Below, piece by piece: positions 7,708 to 16,903 of a stretch of 17,235 nt of DNA. The notes below the pieces were generated by a model. That model was given only the letters and a program-made list of their open reading frames with translations, was not told the origin of the DNA and did no database searches. Every line of letters begins with the position of its first letter. Within the stretch, counting starts at the first letter, position 1. The DNA lies in contig CACXGS010000140.1 of the NCBI GenBank assembly GCA_902767195.1, positions 1-17,235 of the forward strand. Direction: 5' to 3'. This stretch comes from an uncultured Lachnospiraceae bacterium (GTDB lineage Bacteria; Bacillota_A; Clostridia; Lachnospirales; Lachnospiraceae). A program made the translations under genes and the position numbers.

Positions 7708-7760
7708 TTTGTAACGGTTCGGATCATCAGGCATTCCGGATCGTTACAAATATTTTACTT
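7708..7760 (+). terminator. Long stem-loop directly after dnaA, probable terminator
   Basis: TTTGTAACGGTTCGGA (7708-7723) pairs with TCCGGATCGTTACAAA (7735-7750): 16 pairs including two G-U, loop of 11 bases, starting at the first base after the dnaA TAG. The following TATTTTACTT is only moderately U-rich, so termination may be partial. A new promoter follows at once. Confidence 0.7.
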
Positions 7761-7762
7761 CA

Positions 7763-7790
7763 TTGAAACGAAACTCTTCATTATTATAAT
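7763..7790 (+). promoter_or_regulatory. Promoter upstream of dnaN, reading across the right origin
   Basis: TTGAAA (7763-7768) and TATAAT (7785-7790) are spaced 16 bases, a good housekeeping promoter. The predicted start near 7797 implies a leader of about 280 bases to dnaN. That leader contains all right-cluster DnaA boxes and the unwinding region. Confidence 0.7.
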
Positions 7791-7812
7791 GCGTTCCTTT
7801 TCTAGTTTATTG

Positions 7813-8000
7813 TTATCCACATTATCTTGTGGATAAACCATAGGGAAGTGGTGGAAAACATGTGGATTTATGTTTTTACAATATTTCCCATGTGGATAAT
7901 ATTTTTTCTATCACCAGGTTTTCCACCGGGTTATCCCAAGGACTTTCGTCCATTTCATAAAGCAAACAGTAACTGATCTGACTTATGCACACAATCCACA
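7813..8000. other. oriC right part: DnaA-box cluster between dnaA and dnaN
   Basis: Perfect TTATNCACA matches are 7813-7821 (+), 7828-7836 (-), 7891-7899 (-) and 7983-7991 (+), with a fifth at 8064-8072 (+). Near matches TTTTCCACC lie at 7850-7858 (-) and 7919-7927 (+). A degenerate CAATCCACA at 7992-8000 directly abuts the 7983 box, forming a tandem head-to-tail pair next to the GC-rich spacer. In B. subtilis this intergenic half of the origin is where DnaA opens the strands. The 368-base dnaA-dnaN gap contains no gene. Confidence 0.93.
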
Positions 8001-8050
8001 GCCCCTACTACTAATACTACGAATATATCTTATATATTTATATATCATTT
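8001..8050 (+). other. Predicted origin unwinding site: GC spacer, DnaA-trios, AT-rich tract
   Basis: Directly after the tandem boxes come GCCCC (8001-8005), then in register from 8005 the triplets CTA, CTA, CTA, ATA, CTA, CGA, ATA (to 8025), then an almost pure A/T run to 8050. Read 3'-5' on the bottom strand these are GAT GAT GAT TAT GAT. That fits the DnaA-trio rule (3'-[G/A]A[T/A]-5') known from B. subtilis, with one trio departing from it at the first base. The order box, GC-rich spacer, trios, AT-rich tract is that of the bacterial basal unwinding system. Unwinding activity is inferred from layout. Confidence 0.85.
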
Positions 8051-8056
8051 CCCCGG

Positions 8057-8075
8057 AAAGGAGTTATACACAATT
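8057..8075 (+). promoter_or_regulatory. dnaN ribosome binding site with embedded DnaA box
   Basis: SD AAAGGAG occupies 8057-8063 and the perfect DnaA box TTATACACA follows at 8064-8072, filling the 12-base spacer up to the ATG at 8076. The spacer is longer than usual (most in this window are 5-10). Both sequence elements are clear; DnaA control of dnaN through this box is inference. Confidence 0.75.
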
Positions 8076-9188
8076 ATGAAAATAATATGCCAGACTTCCG
8101 ATCTGCTTCACAGTATCAATATTGTTTCAAGAGCGGTTGCTTCCAATTCTACGATGGATATTCTCGAATGCATCCTCATTGAGACATTAGAAGACGATCT
8201 GATTAAACTGACTGCTAATGATACAGAACTCGGAATAGAGACAGTCATGGAAGGAAATGTGGTGATTCCCGGTAAAATTGCCCTGAAAGCAAGATTATTT
8301 GCCGATATGATCAAGAAACTTCCTGACAGTGAATTAATTATTGATACAGAGGATAATGGAAGAACAAATATCCGGTGTGAAGATATTTATTTTGGAATCA
8401 TGGGACAGACCGGAGATGATTTCAGCAAGATTCCTGATGTGGAGAAGAGCAACCGTATTGTGATTTCCCAGTTCGATCTGAAAGAGGTAGTACGCCAGAC
8501 TATTTTTTCTATCTCAGATAATGCCAACAGCCGTCTGATGACGGGAGAGTTGTTTCAGTTTAAAGAGAACACCCTGACTGTTACTGCTCTAGACGGACAC
8601 AGGATTTCTGTGAGGAAGCTGAATCTTTCCGAAGAATATCCGGATACCGAGATTATTGTTCCGGGGAAAACCTTATCGGAAGTAAGCAAGATTCTTCCGG
8701 GAGAAGCAGATGAAACCGTAGATATTTATATTTCGGATAAACATATTTTGTTTGCCTTTGGAAAAACTATTGTTGTATCAAGACTTCTGGAGGGTAAGTT
8801 CTATAATTTCAGCCAGATGTTATCTGCAGATTATGAGACTAGAGTAAAGGTTAACAAGATGAGTTTCCTTCGTTGTCTGGACCGTTCCACTTTATTTATC
8901 AAAGATTCGACCAAACGTCCAATTATTCTTAAGGTGGAAGAGGATGAGATGAAATTGTCGGCTTCCTCCCAGATAGGACAGATGAACGATAAATTGCCCA
9001 TCGAGAAAGAAGGGAAGGAAATTCTGATCGGATTCGATCCGAGGTATCTGGTAGATGCATTAAGAGTCATTGATGATGAGGAGATCAATATCTACATGAT
9101 CAATCCTGTGGCACCTTGTATTATTAAAAATGAGGAAGGAAGCTATTATTATCTGATCCTTCCCATCAATGTGAATAGCGGTATTTAA
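8076..9188 (+). CDS. dnaN: DNA polymerase III beta subunit (sliding clamp)
   Basis: Forms a dimeric ring that tethers the replicative polymerase to DNA and serves as a docking platform for repair and replication factors. The 370 residues match the family length. The N-terminus MKIICQTSDLLHSINIVSRAV is typical, as are TLSEVSKILPG in the middle and KEILIGFDPRYLVDAL with LPINVNSGI near the end. Three clamp folds are expected from the length; I cannot delimit them exactly. The start follows an SD that is separated by a DnaA box. yaaA starts 2 bases after the stop codon, indicating an operon dnaN-yaaA-recF as in other Firmicutes. Confidence 0.98.
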   Translation: MKIICQTSDLLHSINIVSRAVASNSTMDILECILIETLEDDLIKLTANDTELGIETVMEGNVVIPGKIALKARLFADMIKKLPDSELIIDTEDNGRTNIRCEDIYFGIMGQTGDDFSKIPDVEKSNRIVISQFDLKEVVRQTIFSISDNANSRLMTGELFQFKENTLTVTALDGHRISVRKLNLSEEYPDTEIIVPGKTLSEVSKILPGEADETVDIYISDKHILFAFGKTIVVSRLLEGKFYNFSQMLSADYETRVKVNKMSFLRCLDRSTLFIKDSTKRPIILKVEEDEMKLSASSQIGQMNDKLPIEKEGKEILIGFDPRYLVDALRVIDDEEINIYMINPVAPCIIKNEEGSYYYLILPINVNSGI

Positions 9189-9190
9189 CG

Positions 9191-9400
9191 ATGATGACAT
9201 TACAATTAAGAGATGATTATATTAAGCTTGGTCAGGCTCTGAAAGCTTCCGGTGCCGTTTCTTCCGGATTGGACGCAAAGTTTGTGATTCGGGATGGTCT
9301 TGTGAAAGTAGACGGTGAAGTGGAATATAGAAGAGGAAGAAAGCTCTATGATGGAGCTGTAGTAGAATATGACGGAGAGACCATACAGATTGTAAAGTAG
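9191..9400 (+). CDS. yaaA: S4-domain RNA-binding protein YaaA
   Basis: Small RNA-binding protein of the S4 type, conserved between dnaN and recF in Firmicutes; proposed to act in ribosome biogenesis. The 69 residues are essentially one S4 domain: DYIKLGQALKASGAVSSGLDAK, then VIRDGLVKVDGEVEYRRGRKL, the usual alpha-L motif with GLVKVDGE, then VVEYDGETIQIV. It starts 2 bases after dnaN; two adjacent ATGs (9191, 9194) are possible and no clear SD is seen, so translation probably depends on coupling. recF follows 10 bases later. Confidence 0.9.
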   Translation: MMTLQLRDDYIKLGQALKASGAVSSGLDAKFVIRDGLVKVDGEVEYRRGRKLYDGAVVEYDGETIQIVK

Positions 9401-9410
9401 GGAGAAAAAA

Positions 9411-10514
9411 ATGTTTGTCGAGTCGATTGAATTAAAGAACTACAGAAATATCAATTCGGCAAAGATTGTATTGTCTCCCGGTGTTAATATTTTTTTCGGT
9501 GATAATGCTCAGGGAAAGACGAATCTTCTGGAGTCCGTCTATGTCAGCAGTGTAGCACGGTCTCACAGGGGAAGCAGAGACAGGGAATTGATTCGTTTTG
9601 GAGAAGAGGATGCCCATATCCGTTTGTTCTTCCGAAAGGAACCCCTTTCTCACCGTCTGGATGTTCATCTTCGAAAGAATCACTCCAAAGGAATTGCCAT
9701 TGATTCCATCCCTGTGAAAAGATCTGCAGATCTGATGGGGGTTCTCCCGGTAGTTTTTTTCTCTCCGGAAGACCTTTCCCTGATTAAAAATGGTCCTGCG
9801 GACAGGAGAAGGTTTGTGGACATGGAGATGAGCCAGCTTGACAGACTCTATCTGAAGAATCTGATAGCCTATAATAAGATTCTCACAGAGAGAAATAATC
9901 TCCTGAAGCAGATTAATGTTTATCCTGCTTTGATTGATACTCTGGACGGATGGGATCATCAGTTGATTGAATCCGGATTATATCTGATCCGGAAGAGAAG
10001 GGAATTCAGCCTCGAGATCAATCGCATTATGAAGACAATCCACTCAGGTATTTCCGGTGGTAAGGAAGAGATCCTTGTGGAGTATGACCCGAATACGACA
10101 GAGATGGAATTCAGAGAGAATGTACGAAGAAACAGAAATAAGGATATTCTGTCCGGTTCCACATCCTGCGGGCCTCATAAAGATGATCTGTTGTTTTCCA
10201 TCAACGGAATTGATATCCGTCGTTTCGGCTCCCAGGGACAGCAGCGTACTGCTGCTCTTTCTTTAAAATTGTCTGAGATTCGTCTTATGGAAGACAGAAT
10301 AGGAGATAAGCCTGTTCTGCTGCTGGATGATGTTCTCTCCGAATTGGATGTCCATCGACAGAATCAGCTGCTCAATCATATCCGGGATGTACAGACCCTG
10401 GTATCCTGTACAGGTCTTGATGAGTTGGTGAGAAACCGGGCTGATACCGATAAAATATACCGTGTCAAAGATGGAAATTTCAGTGAATATAAGGAAGACG
10501 GAACAGAAGAATAA
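9411..10514 (+). CDS. recF: DNA replication and repair protein RecF
   Basis: SMC/ABC-like ATPase that helps load RecA at single-strand gaps in the RecFOR pathway. The 367 residues show the N-terminal pattern VESIELKNYRNI, Walker A GDNAQGKTN (30-38), the ABC signature region SQGQQRT (274-280) and Walker B PVLLLDDVLSELD (301-313) with Asp306 and Asp307. SD GGGAG just after the yaaA stop places the ATG at 9411. It ends 112 bases before gyrB, and that gap holds a separate gyrB promoter. Length and motifs are ordinary. Confidence 0.98.
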   Translation: MFVESIELKNYRNINSAKIVLSPGVNIFFGDNAQGKTNLLESVYVSSVARSHRGSRDRELIRFGEEDAHIRLFFRKEPLSHRLDVHLRKNHSKGIAIDSIPVKRSADLMGVLPVVFFSPEDLSLIKNGPADRRRFVDMEMSQLDRLYLKNLIAYNKILTERNNLLKQINVYPALIDTLDGWDHQLIESGLYLIRKRREFSLEINRIMKTIHSGISGGKEEILVEYDPNTTEMEFRENVRRNRNKDILSGSTSCGPHKDDLLFSINGIDIRRFGSQGQQRTAALSLKLSEIRLMEDRIGDKPVLLLDDVLSELDVHRQNQLLNHIRDVQTLVSCTGLDELVRNRADTDKIYRVKDGNFSEYKEDGTEE

Positions 10515-10550
10515 TTCATGTAAACAGGGCGAAAAGTTGGCGGATATAAG

Positions 10551-10579
10551 TGATATAATCCGTTGTTTTATGGTATAAT
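10551..10579 (+). promoter_or_regulatory. Tandem extended -10 elements of the gyrB promoter region
   Basis: Two consensus extended -10 boxes occur 20 bases apart: TGATATAAT (10551-10559) and TGGTATAAT (10571-10579). No good -35 is present for either, which is tolerated by the TGn extension. Predicted starts are near 10566 and 10586. A short inverted repeat TTAAC-TTT-GTTAA (10590-10602) lies just downstream of the second start. Confidence 0.65.
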
Positions 10580-10602
10580 AATAAGGTAGTTAACTTTGTT
10601 AA

Positions 10603-12564
<1,962 letters not shown>

Positions 12565-12591
12565 TAACCGGATCTCTTCATGGAGGATGAT

Positions 12592-15135
12592 ATGGACGAC
12601 AGCACGATTTTTGATAATATAAACGAAATTGATCTGAAACAGACAATGGAGAGTTCTTATATCGACTATGCTATGAGTGTTATTGTATCCAGAGCACTGC
12701 CGGATGTAAGAGATGGTCTTAAGCCTGTTCAGAGAAGAATTCTCCATTCTATGATTGAATTGAATAATGGTCCGGACAAGCCCCATAGAAAATGTGCCCG
12801 TATTGTCGGTGATACCATGGGTAAATATCATCCTCACGGAGACAGTTCTATCTATGGTGCCCTTGTTAATCTGGCACAGGATTGGTCTACAAGATATCCT
12901 TTAGTAGACGGACATGGTAATTTCGGTTCGGTCGACGGTGACGGAGCGGCAGCCATGCGATATACGGAAGCCAGACTTTCCAGAATATCCATGGAAATGA
13001 CTGCGGATATTAATAAAGATACGGTGGATTTTGTTCCCAACTTTGATGAGACGGAGAAGGAACCATCGGTCCTTCCTGCAAGATTTCCCAATCTCATGGT
13101 GAATGGGGCCCAGGGTATTGCCGTGGGAATGGCCACCAACATTCCTCCCCATAATCTGAGAGAAACGATTGACGGAGTCCTTAAGATTATTGACAATCAG
13201 ATTGAGGAAGACCGTGATACCGGTATCGAAGAACTGATTAAAATCATCAAGGGACCGGATTTTCCCACCGGTGCTATGATACTCGGACGAAAAGAAATCG
13301 AGAGGGCTTATCTTACCGGAAGAGGAAAGATTAAAGTAAGGGCGGTCACCTCTATAGAACCTATGAAAAACGGGAAGCAGATGATTATAGTAAGTCAGCT
13401 TCCCTACATGGTAAACAAGGCCAGATTAATAGAGAAAATCGCCTCTCTGGTGAAGGAAAAGCGGGTAGATGGAATCACAGACCTGAGGGATGAATCTGAC
13501 CGGCAGGGAATGAGGATATGTATTGAAACCCGGAAGGATGCCAATGCAAATGTAATCCTCAACCAGCTCTTTAAACATACGCAGCTTCAGGATACCTTTG
13601 GTGTCAATATGCTTGCACTGGTGAATAATCAGCCCAAGGTACTTAATCTGAAGCAGATGCTTACCTATTATCTGGATCACCAGAAAGAGGTAGTAACCAG
13701 AAGAACGAAATATGATCTGAATAAGGCAAGAGAAAGAGCTCATATTCTGGAAGGTCTTTTAAAAGCTCTGGACTTTATTGATGAAGTAATCCAGATTATT
13801 CGATCCTCCGCTAATGTTTCAGAAGCCAGAGAAGGTTTGATGAAGCGTTTTGATTTTTCTCAGGCTCAGGCCCAGGCTATCGTTGATATGCGTCTGCGTG
13901 CTCTGACAGGATTGGAGAGAGAAAAACTTCAGGGAGAATATGATGAGCTTCAGGGAAAGATTGCGGAATATGAAGCCATTCTTGCAGATGAGAAAGTCCT
14001 TCTGGGTGTTATTAAAAAGGAGATCACCCTGATCAGAGATAAATATGGGGATGAGAGAAGAACATCCATTGAGCCGGATATGGATGACCTGAGTGATGAG
14101 ACACTGATTCCGAGAAAGGATACAGTCATTACATTTTCAAAGCTCGGTTATATCAAACGTATGACAGCGGATAATTTTAAGAGCCAGAATCGCGGCGGAA
14201 AAGGAATCCGGGGTATGAATACTATTGATGAAGACCATACGGAACAGATCTTTATGTCTCATACCCATGACTATATATATTTCTTTACCAATCAGGGAAG
14301 AGTATATCGTCTGAAAGGCTATGAGATTCCGGAGTCCGGAAGGATGGCCAGGGGAGTGAATATCGTGAACCTGATTCCTCTTCAGCCGGATGAGACTATA
14401 TCCGCCATAGTACCTTCTGATCCTGAGGATGAAGGCGAATATCTTGTTATGGCCACGAAAGATGGCATGATCAAGAAGACCAGGGTTTCAGAATATGCCA
14501 ATATTCGCAAGAACGGTCTGAATGCTATTGTATTGAGAGAGGGCGACCGGCTGATCGAAGTAAGGATTGCCGGAGAAGATGATGATATTTTCATGGTGTC
14601 CAGACAGGGTATGTGTATTCGCTTTAATCTTCAGGATGTAAGGCATACCGGCAGGACTTCCATGGGTGTCATCGGCATGAGATTAAATGACGGAGACCAG
14701 GTCATCGGCATGCAGACAGAAGAGGATGGAGAAGATCTTCTTATAGTTTCTGAGAACGGATTGGGAAAGAGAACCTCTCTTGATGAATATAAGGTTCAGA
14801 GAAGAGGCGGAAAGGGTTTGATCTGTTATCGAATCACTGAGAAGACCGGTTCTGTGGTGGCGATGAAGATTATTTCAAATGATGATGAAATAATGATGAT
14901 CACCACAGAAGGAATTGTTATTCAGATTAAATGTGAAGATATCTCGGTAATCGGAAGGAATACTTCCGGTGTGAAGCTCATGAATGTCGGTGACGACAGT
15001 GATGTAAAAGTTGTCAGTCTGACAAAAGTAAGGCTTTTAGAACCGGTGGATGAAGACGATTATGACGATATAGACGAGAATATTGAAGAAGATATAGAGG
15101 ATTCTCCGGAAGAGAATGATGGTGAGGAGTCATAG
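12592..15135 (+). CDS. gyrA: DNA gyrase subunit A
   Basis: Breakage-reunion subunit of gyrase. I prefer the ATG at 12592 (847 residues). The upstream ATG at 12580 has no SD, and the sequence GGAGG (12582-12586) that would be its codons is a good SD for 12592. The catalytic tyrosine is Tyr124 in AAMRYTEAR. The quinolone-pocket motif is [10 protein letters not shown] (80-89): Ser85 equals E. coli Ser83, and Gly89 equals E. coli Asp87. The C-terminal beta-pinwheel has QNRGGKG (532-538) and a canonical GyrA box QRRGGKG (736-742), followed by a very acidic tail (Asp/Glu-rich, last 30 residues). fumarase alpha starts 2 bases after the stop with no terminator between. Confidence 0.98.
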   Translation: MDDSTIFDNINEIDLKQTMESSYIDYAMSVIVSRALPDVRDGLKPVQRRILHSMIELNNGPDKPHRKCARIVGDTMGKYHPHGDSSIYGALVNLAQDWSTRYPLVDGHGNFGSVDGDGAAAMRYTEARLSRISMEMTADINKDTVDFVPNFDETEKEPSVLPARFPNLMVNGAQGIAVGMATNIPPHNLRETIDGVLKIIDNQIEEDRDTGIEELIKIIKGPDFPTGAMILGRKEIERAYLTGRGKIKVRAVTSIEPMKNGKQMIIVSQLPYMVNKARLIEKIASLVKEKRVDGITDLRDESDRQGMRICIETRKDANANVILNQLFKHTQLQDTFGVNMLALVNNQPKVLNLKQMLTYYLDHQKEVVTRRTKYDLNKARERAHILEGLLKALDFIDEVIQIIRSSANVSEAREGLMKRFDFSQAQAQAIVDMRLRALTGLEREKLQGEYDELQGKIAEYEAILADEKVLLGVIKKEITLIRDKYGDERRTSIEPDMDDLSDETLIPRKDTVITFSKLGYIKRMTADNFKSQNRGGKGIRGMNTIDEDHTEQIFMSHTHDYIYFFTNQGRVYRLKGYEIPESGRMARGVNIVNLIPLQPDETISAIVPSDPEDEGEYLVMATKDGMIKKTRVSEYANIRKNGLNAIVLREGDRLIEVRIAGEDDDIFMVSRQGMCIRFNLQDVRHTGRTSMGVIGMRLNDGDQVIGMQTEEDGEDLLIVSENGLGKRTSLDEYKVQRRGGKGLICYRITEKTGSVVAMKIISNDDEIMMITTEGIVIQIKCEDISVIGRNTSGVKLMNVGDDSDVKVVSLTKVRLLEPVDEDDYDDIDENIEEDIEDSPEENDGEES

Positions 15136-15137
15136 AA

Positions 15138-16001
15138 ATGAAGACGATTCATGCTGATCGTATCAGAGATTGTATCAGAGATATGTGTATGGAAGCGAAC
15201 TATTATCTCTCAGAAGATATGAAGGACGCGCTGGCATACGCTGCATCTGAGGAAAAGAATCCCCTGGGTGTCCAGATATTATCACAGCTTCAGGATAACC
15301 TGAGTATTGCCGGAGAGGAGAAGATACCTATTTGTCAGGATACAGGGATGGCGGTAGTCTTTCTTGAGATTGGACAGGATGTTCATATAGCAGGAGGTCT
15401 CCTTGAAGACGCGGTGAACGAGGGAGTCCGACTGGGATATACAGAAGGTTATCTGAGAAAATCAGTGGTATCGGATCCTCTGATCAGAAAAAATACAGGA
15501 GATAATACACCTGCTGTCATTCACACGGAATTTACAGCCGGGGACTCCATAAGAATCACGGTAGCTCCCAAAGGATTTGGCAGCGAAAATATGAGCAGAA
15601 TATTTATGCTGAAACCTGCGGATGGAGAAGAAGGCGTAAAGGAGGCGATTATTAACACTGTAAAGGAGGCAGGTCCTAATGCCTGTCCTCCCGTAGTTGT
15701 CGGTGTCGGTGTTGGCGGAACCTTTGAAAAGGCAGCAATCATGGCCAAGAAGGCACTTCTCCGGAAAATAGGGACTCATTCGGATCTTCCACATATAAAA
15801 TGTATGGAGGAAGAGATATTGGAGAGAATCAACCAATCGGGAATCGGTCCGGCTGGTCTGGGTGGAAGTGTCACTGCTCTGGCAGTAAATATTAATGTAT
15901 ATCCTACTCATATTGCCGGATTACCCGTAGCAGTCAATATGTGCTGCCATGTGAATCGTCATGTGACAAGGATTATCGAAGGAGAGAGTGATGAGTTATA
16001 A
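15138..16001 (+). CDS. Class I (Fe-S) fumarate hydratase, alpha subunit
   Basis: N-terminal half of a two-subunit [4Fe-4S] hydro-lyase that interconverts fumarate and malate. The 287 residues contain the three expected cluster cysteines: Cys66 in ICQDTG, Cys183 in NACPPVVVGVGVGG and Cys270 (or adjacent Cys269) in MCCHVNRH. THIAGLPVAVN is also typical. Because this family includes L-tartrate dehydratase, fumarase is the likely but not proven substrate assignment. SD GAGGAG lies inside the last gyrA codons, 8 bases before the ATG, so the gene appears to be part of the gyrBA transcript. The beta subunit overlaps its 3' end. Confidence 0.92.
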   Translation: MKTIHADRIRDCIRDMCMEANYYLSEDMKDALAYAASEEKNPLGVQILSQLQDNLSIAGEEKIPICQDTGMAVVFLEIGQDVHIAGGLLEDAVNEGVRLGYTEGYLRKSVVSDPLIRKNTGDNTPAVIHTEFTAGDSIRITVAPKGFGSENMSRIFMLKPADGEEGVKEAIINTVKEAGPNACPPVVVGVGVGGTFEKAAIMAKKALLRKIGTHSDLPHIKCMEEEILERINQSGIGPAGLGGSVTALAVNINVYPTHIAGLPVAVNMCCHVNRHVTRIIEGESDEL

Positions 16002-16551
16002 TATTCAGGTTCCCTTTTGTACAGAGGAATATCTTTCACTTCGTTCCGGAGATTACGTATATCTGACCGGGATCATCTATACAGCCAGAGATGCTGCTCA
16101 TAAGAGACTCCATGAAACGATGAAATCCGGAGCTGAACTGCCAATTTCTCTGTCTGGAAATATTCTGTATTATCTTGGACCAAGCCCGGCCAGAAAGGGG
16201 CAGGTGATCGGGTCGGCAGGACCTACTACATCAAGTCGGATGGATCGTTATACTCCCGACCTCCTCGATGCGGGACTGAAAGGTATGGTGGGCAAAGGAA
16301 AAAGGTCTTCCGAGGTCCTGGAATCAATCCGGAGAAACAAGGCAGTTTATTTTGCTGCTGTGGGAGGCGCCGGAGCTCTCTTGTCTAAATGTATTAAGAA
16401 GGCGGAAGTAATCGCTTATGAGGATCTGGGAACGGAGGCTATAAGAAAGCTATATGTGGAGAATCTTCCTGTAATCGTTGTAATTGACAGTGAAGGGAAC
16501 AATCTCTATGAAGAAGCACCGAAGAAGTGGTGCACCGATATGATTGAATGA
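15991..16551 (+). CDS. Class I (Fe-S) fumarate hydratase, beta subunit
   Basis: C-terminal half of the same hydro-lyase. 186 residues from ATG 15991, which is favoured over GTG 15988 because SD GGAG (15981-15984) lies 6 bases before it. Family motifs are clear: GNILYYLGPSPARKGQVIG (57-74) and SAGPTTSSRMDRYTPDLL (75-92), then GLKGMVGKGKRS and AAVGGAGALLSKCIK. It overlaps the alpha gene by 11 bases, giving tightly coupled translation and equal subunit amounts. A strong terminator follows 7 bases after the stop, closing the gyrB-gyrA-fumarase unit. L-tartrate dehydratase beta subunit is the main alternative. Confidence 0.92.
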   Translation: MSYNIQVPFCTEEYLSLRSGDYVYLTGIIYTARDAAHKRLHETMKSGAELPISLSGNILYYLGPSPARKGQVIGSAGPTTSSRMDRYTPDLLDAGLKGMVGKGKRSSEVLESIRRNKAVYFAAVGGAGALLSKCIKKAEVIAYEDLGTEAIRKLYVENLPVIVVIDSEGNNLYEEAPKKWCTDMIE

Positions 16552-16558
16552 TTTTGTG

Positions 16559-16593
16559 AAAGCTGCTCTTTTAAAAATGAGCAGCTTTTTTTC
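16559..16593 (+). terminator. Intrinsic terminator of the gyrase-fumarase unit
   Basis: AAAGCTGCTC (16559-16568) and GAGCAGCTTT (16579-16588) form a perfect 10-bp stem whose loop can pair further (TTTT/AAAA), followed by a run of T to 16592. It ends directly before the -35 of the tRNA promoter. Confidence 0.92.
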
Positions 16594-16622
16594 TTGACAG
16601 GGATATTTATTTTTGTTAATAT
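16594..16622 (+). promoter_or_regulatory. Promoter of tRNA-Ser
   Basis: Perfect -35 TTGACA (16594-16599), 17-base spacer, -10 TAATAT (16617-16622); TATAAT at 16620-16625 overlaps but at 20-base spacing. The same TTGACA-N17-TAATAT pattern is used by the rRNA promoter at 16869. Confidence 0.75.
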
Positions 16623-16628
16623 AATAGA

Positions 16629-16650
16629 GCACTCTGCAAATGCAGGGTGC
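16629..16650 (+). promoter_or_regulatory. Hairpin in the tRNA-Ser 5' leader
   Basis: GCACTCTGC (16629-16637) pairs with GCAGGGTGC (16642-16650) with one G-U and a four-base AAAT loop, beginning at about the predicted transcript start. No T tract follows. It probably affects precursor stability or processing (inference). Confidence 0.6.
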
Positions 16651-16682
16651 AATTAAATAATGTTTCTATTATTTAGGCATAT

Positions 16683-16770
16683 GGAGAAGTACTCAAGTGG
16701 CTGAAGAGGCGCCCCTGCTAAGGGTGTAGATCGTGTGAGCGGTGCGAGGGTTCAAATCCCTCCTTCTCCG
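16683..16770 (+). tRNA. tRNA-Ser (anticodon GCU)
   Basis: An 88-base class II tRNA. Acceptor arms GGAGAAG (16683-16689) and CTTCTCC (16763-16769) pair perfectly, with discriminator G16770. The anticodon stem CGCCC/GGGTG encloses loop CTGCTAA with anticodon GCT at 16717-16719, which reads serine AGC/AGU codons. A long variable region and T arm GAGGG-TTCAAAT-CCCTC are present. The 3' CCA is not encoded. It has its own promoter and lies about 100 bases upstream of the rRNA promoter. Confidence 0.96.
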
Positions 16771-16835
16771 TTGTATTTTTTTCGCTTTTTTGCGGATTAA
16801 ATATTTATATCGCATTCCGTCAGAATTTCTTCAAC

Positions 16836-16897
16836 ATGTTAAGAATATTTAATTAAATAAAAAAGTTCTTGACAGGTTAAAGTCATTGTGATAATAT
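16836..16897 (+). promoter_or_regulatory. rRNA operon promoter with AT-rich upstream element
   Basis: TTGACA (16869-16874), 17-base spacer, TAATAT (16892-16897) with a TGn extension at 16889-16891. A nearly pure A/T stretch (16841-16866) lies just upstream of the -35, resembling an UP element. Predicted start is near 16904. Between the tRNA end and this promoter I see only T-rich filler. Confidence 0.85.
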
Positions 16898-16903
16898 GTG
16901 GAA

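Noticed and set aside
5745..8075. Clustered 9-mers as a CRISPR or plasmid-type iteron array
   Set aside because: Spacing and orientation are irregular and the repeats match DnaA boxes next to dnaA, which is the chromosomal origin pattern.
9432..10266. Alternative frames overlapping recF, including a 175-residue minus-strand frame
   Set aside because: recF is complete with all motifs; these frames are compositional shadows.
16629..16650. tRNA leader hairpin as a T-box riboswitch
   Set aside because: It is only 22 bases, lacks a T-box sequence and precedes a tRNA gene, not a synthetase or amino-acid gene.
16771..16800. T-rich stretch after tRNA-Ser as an intrinsic terminator
   Set aside because: Only a 3-bp CGC/GCG stem is available around the T runs, so I could not support a terminator, though termination there is possible.
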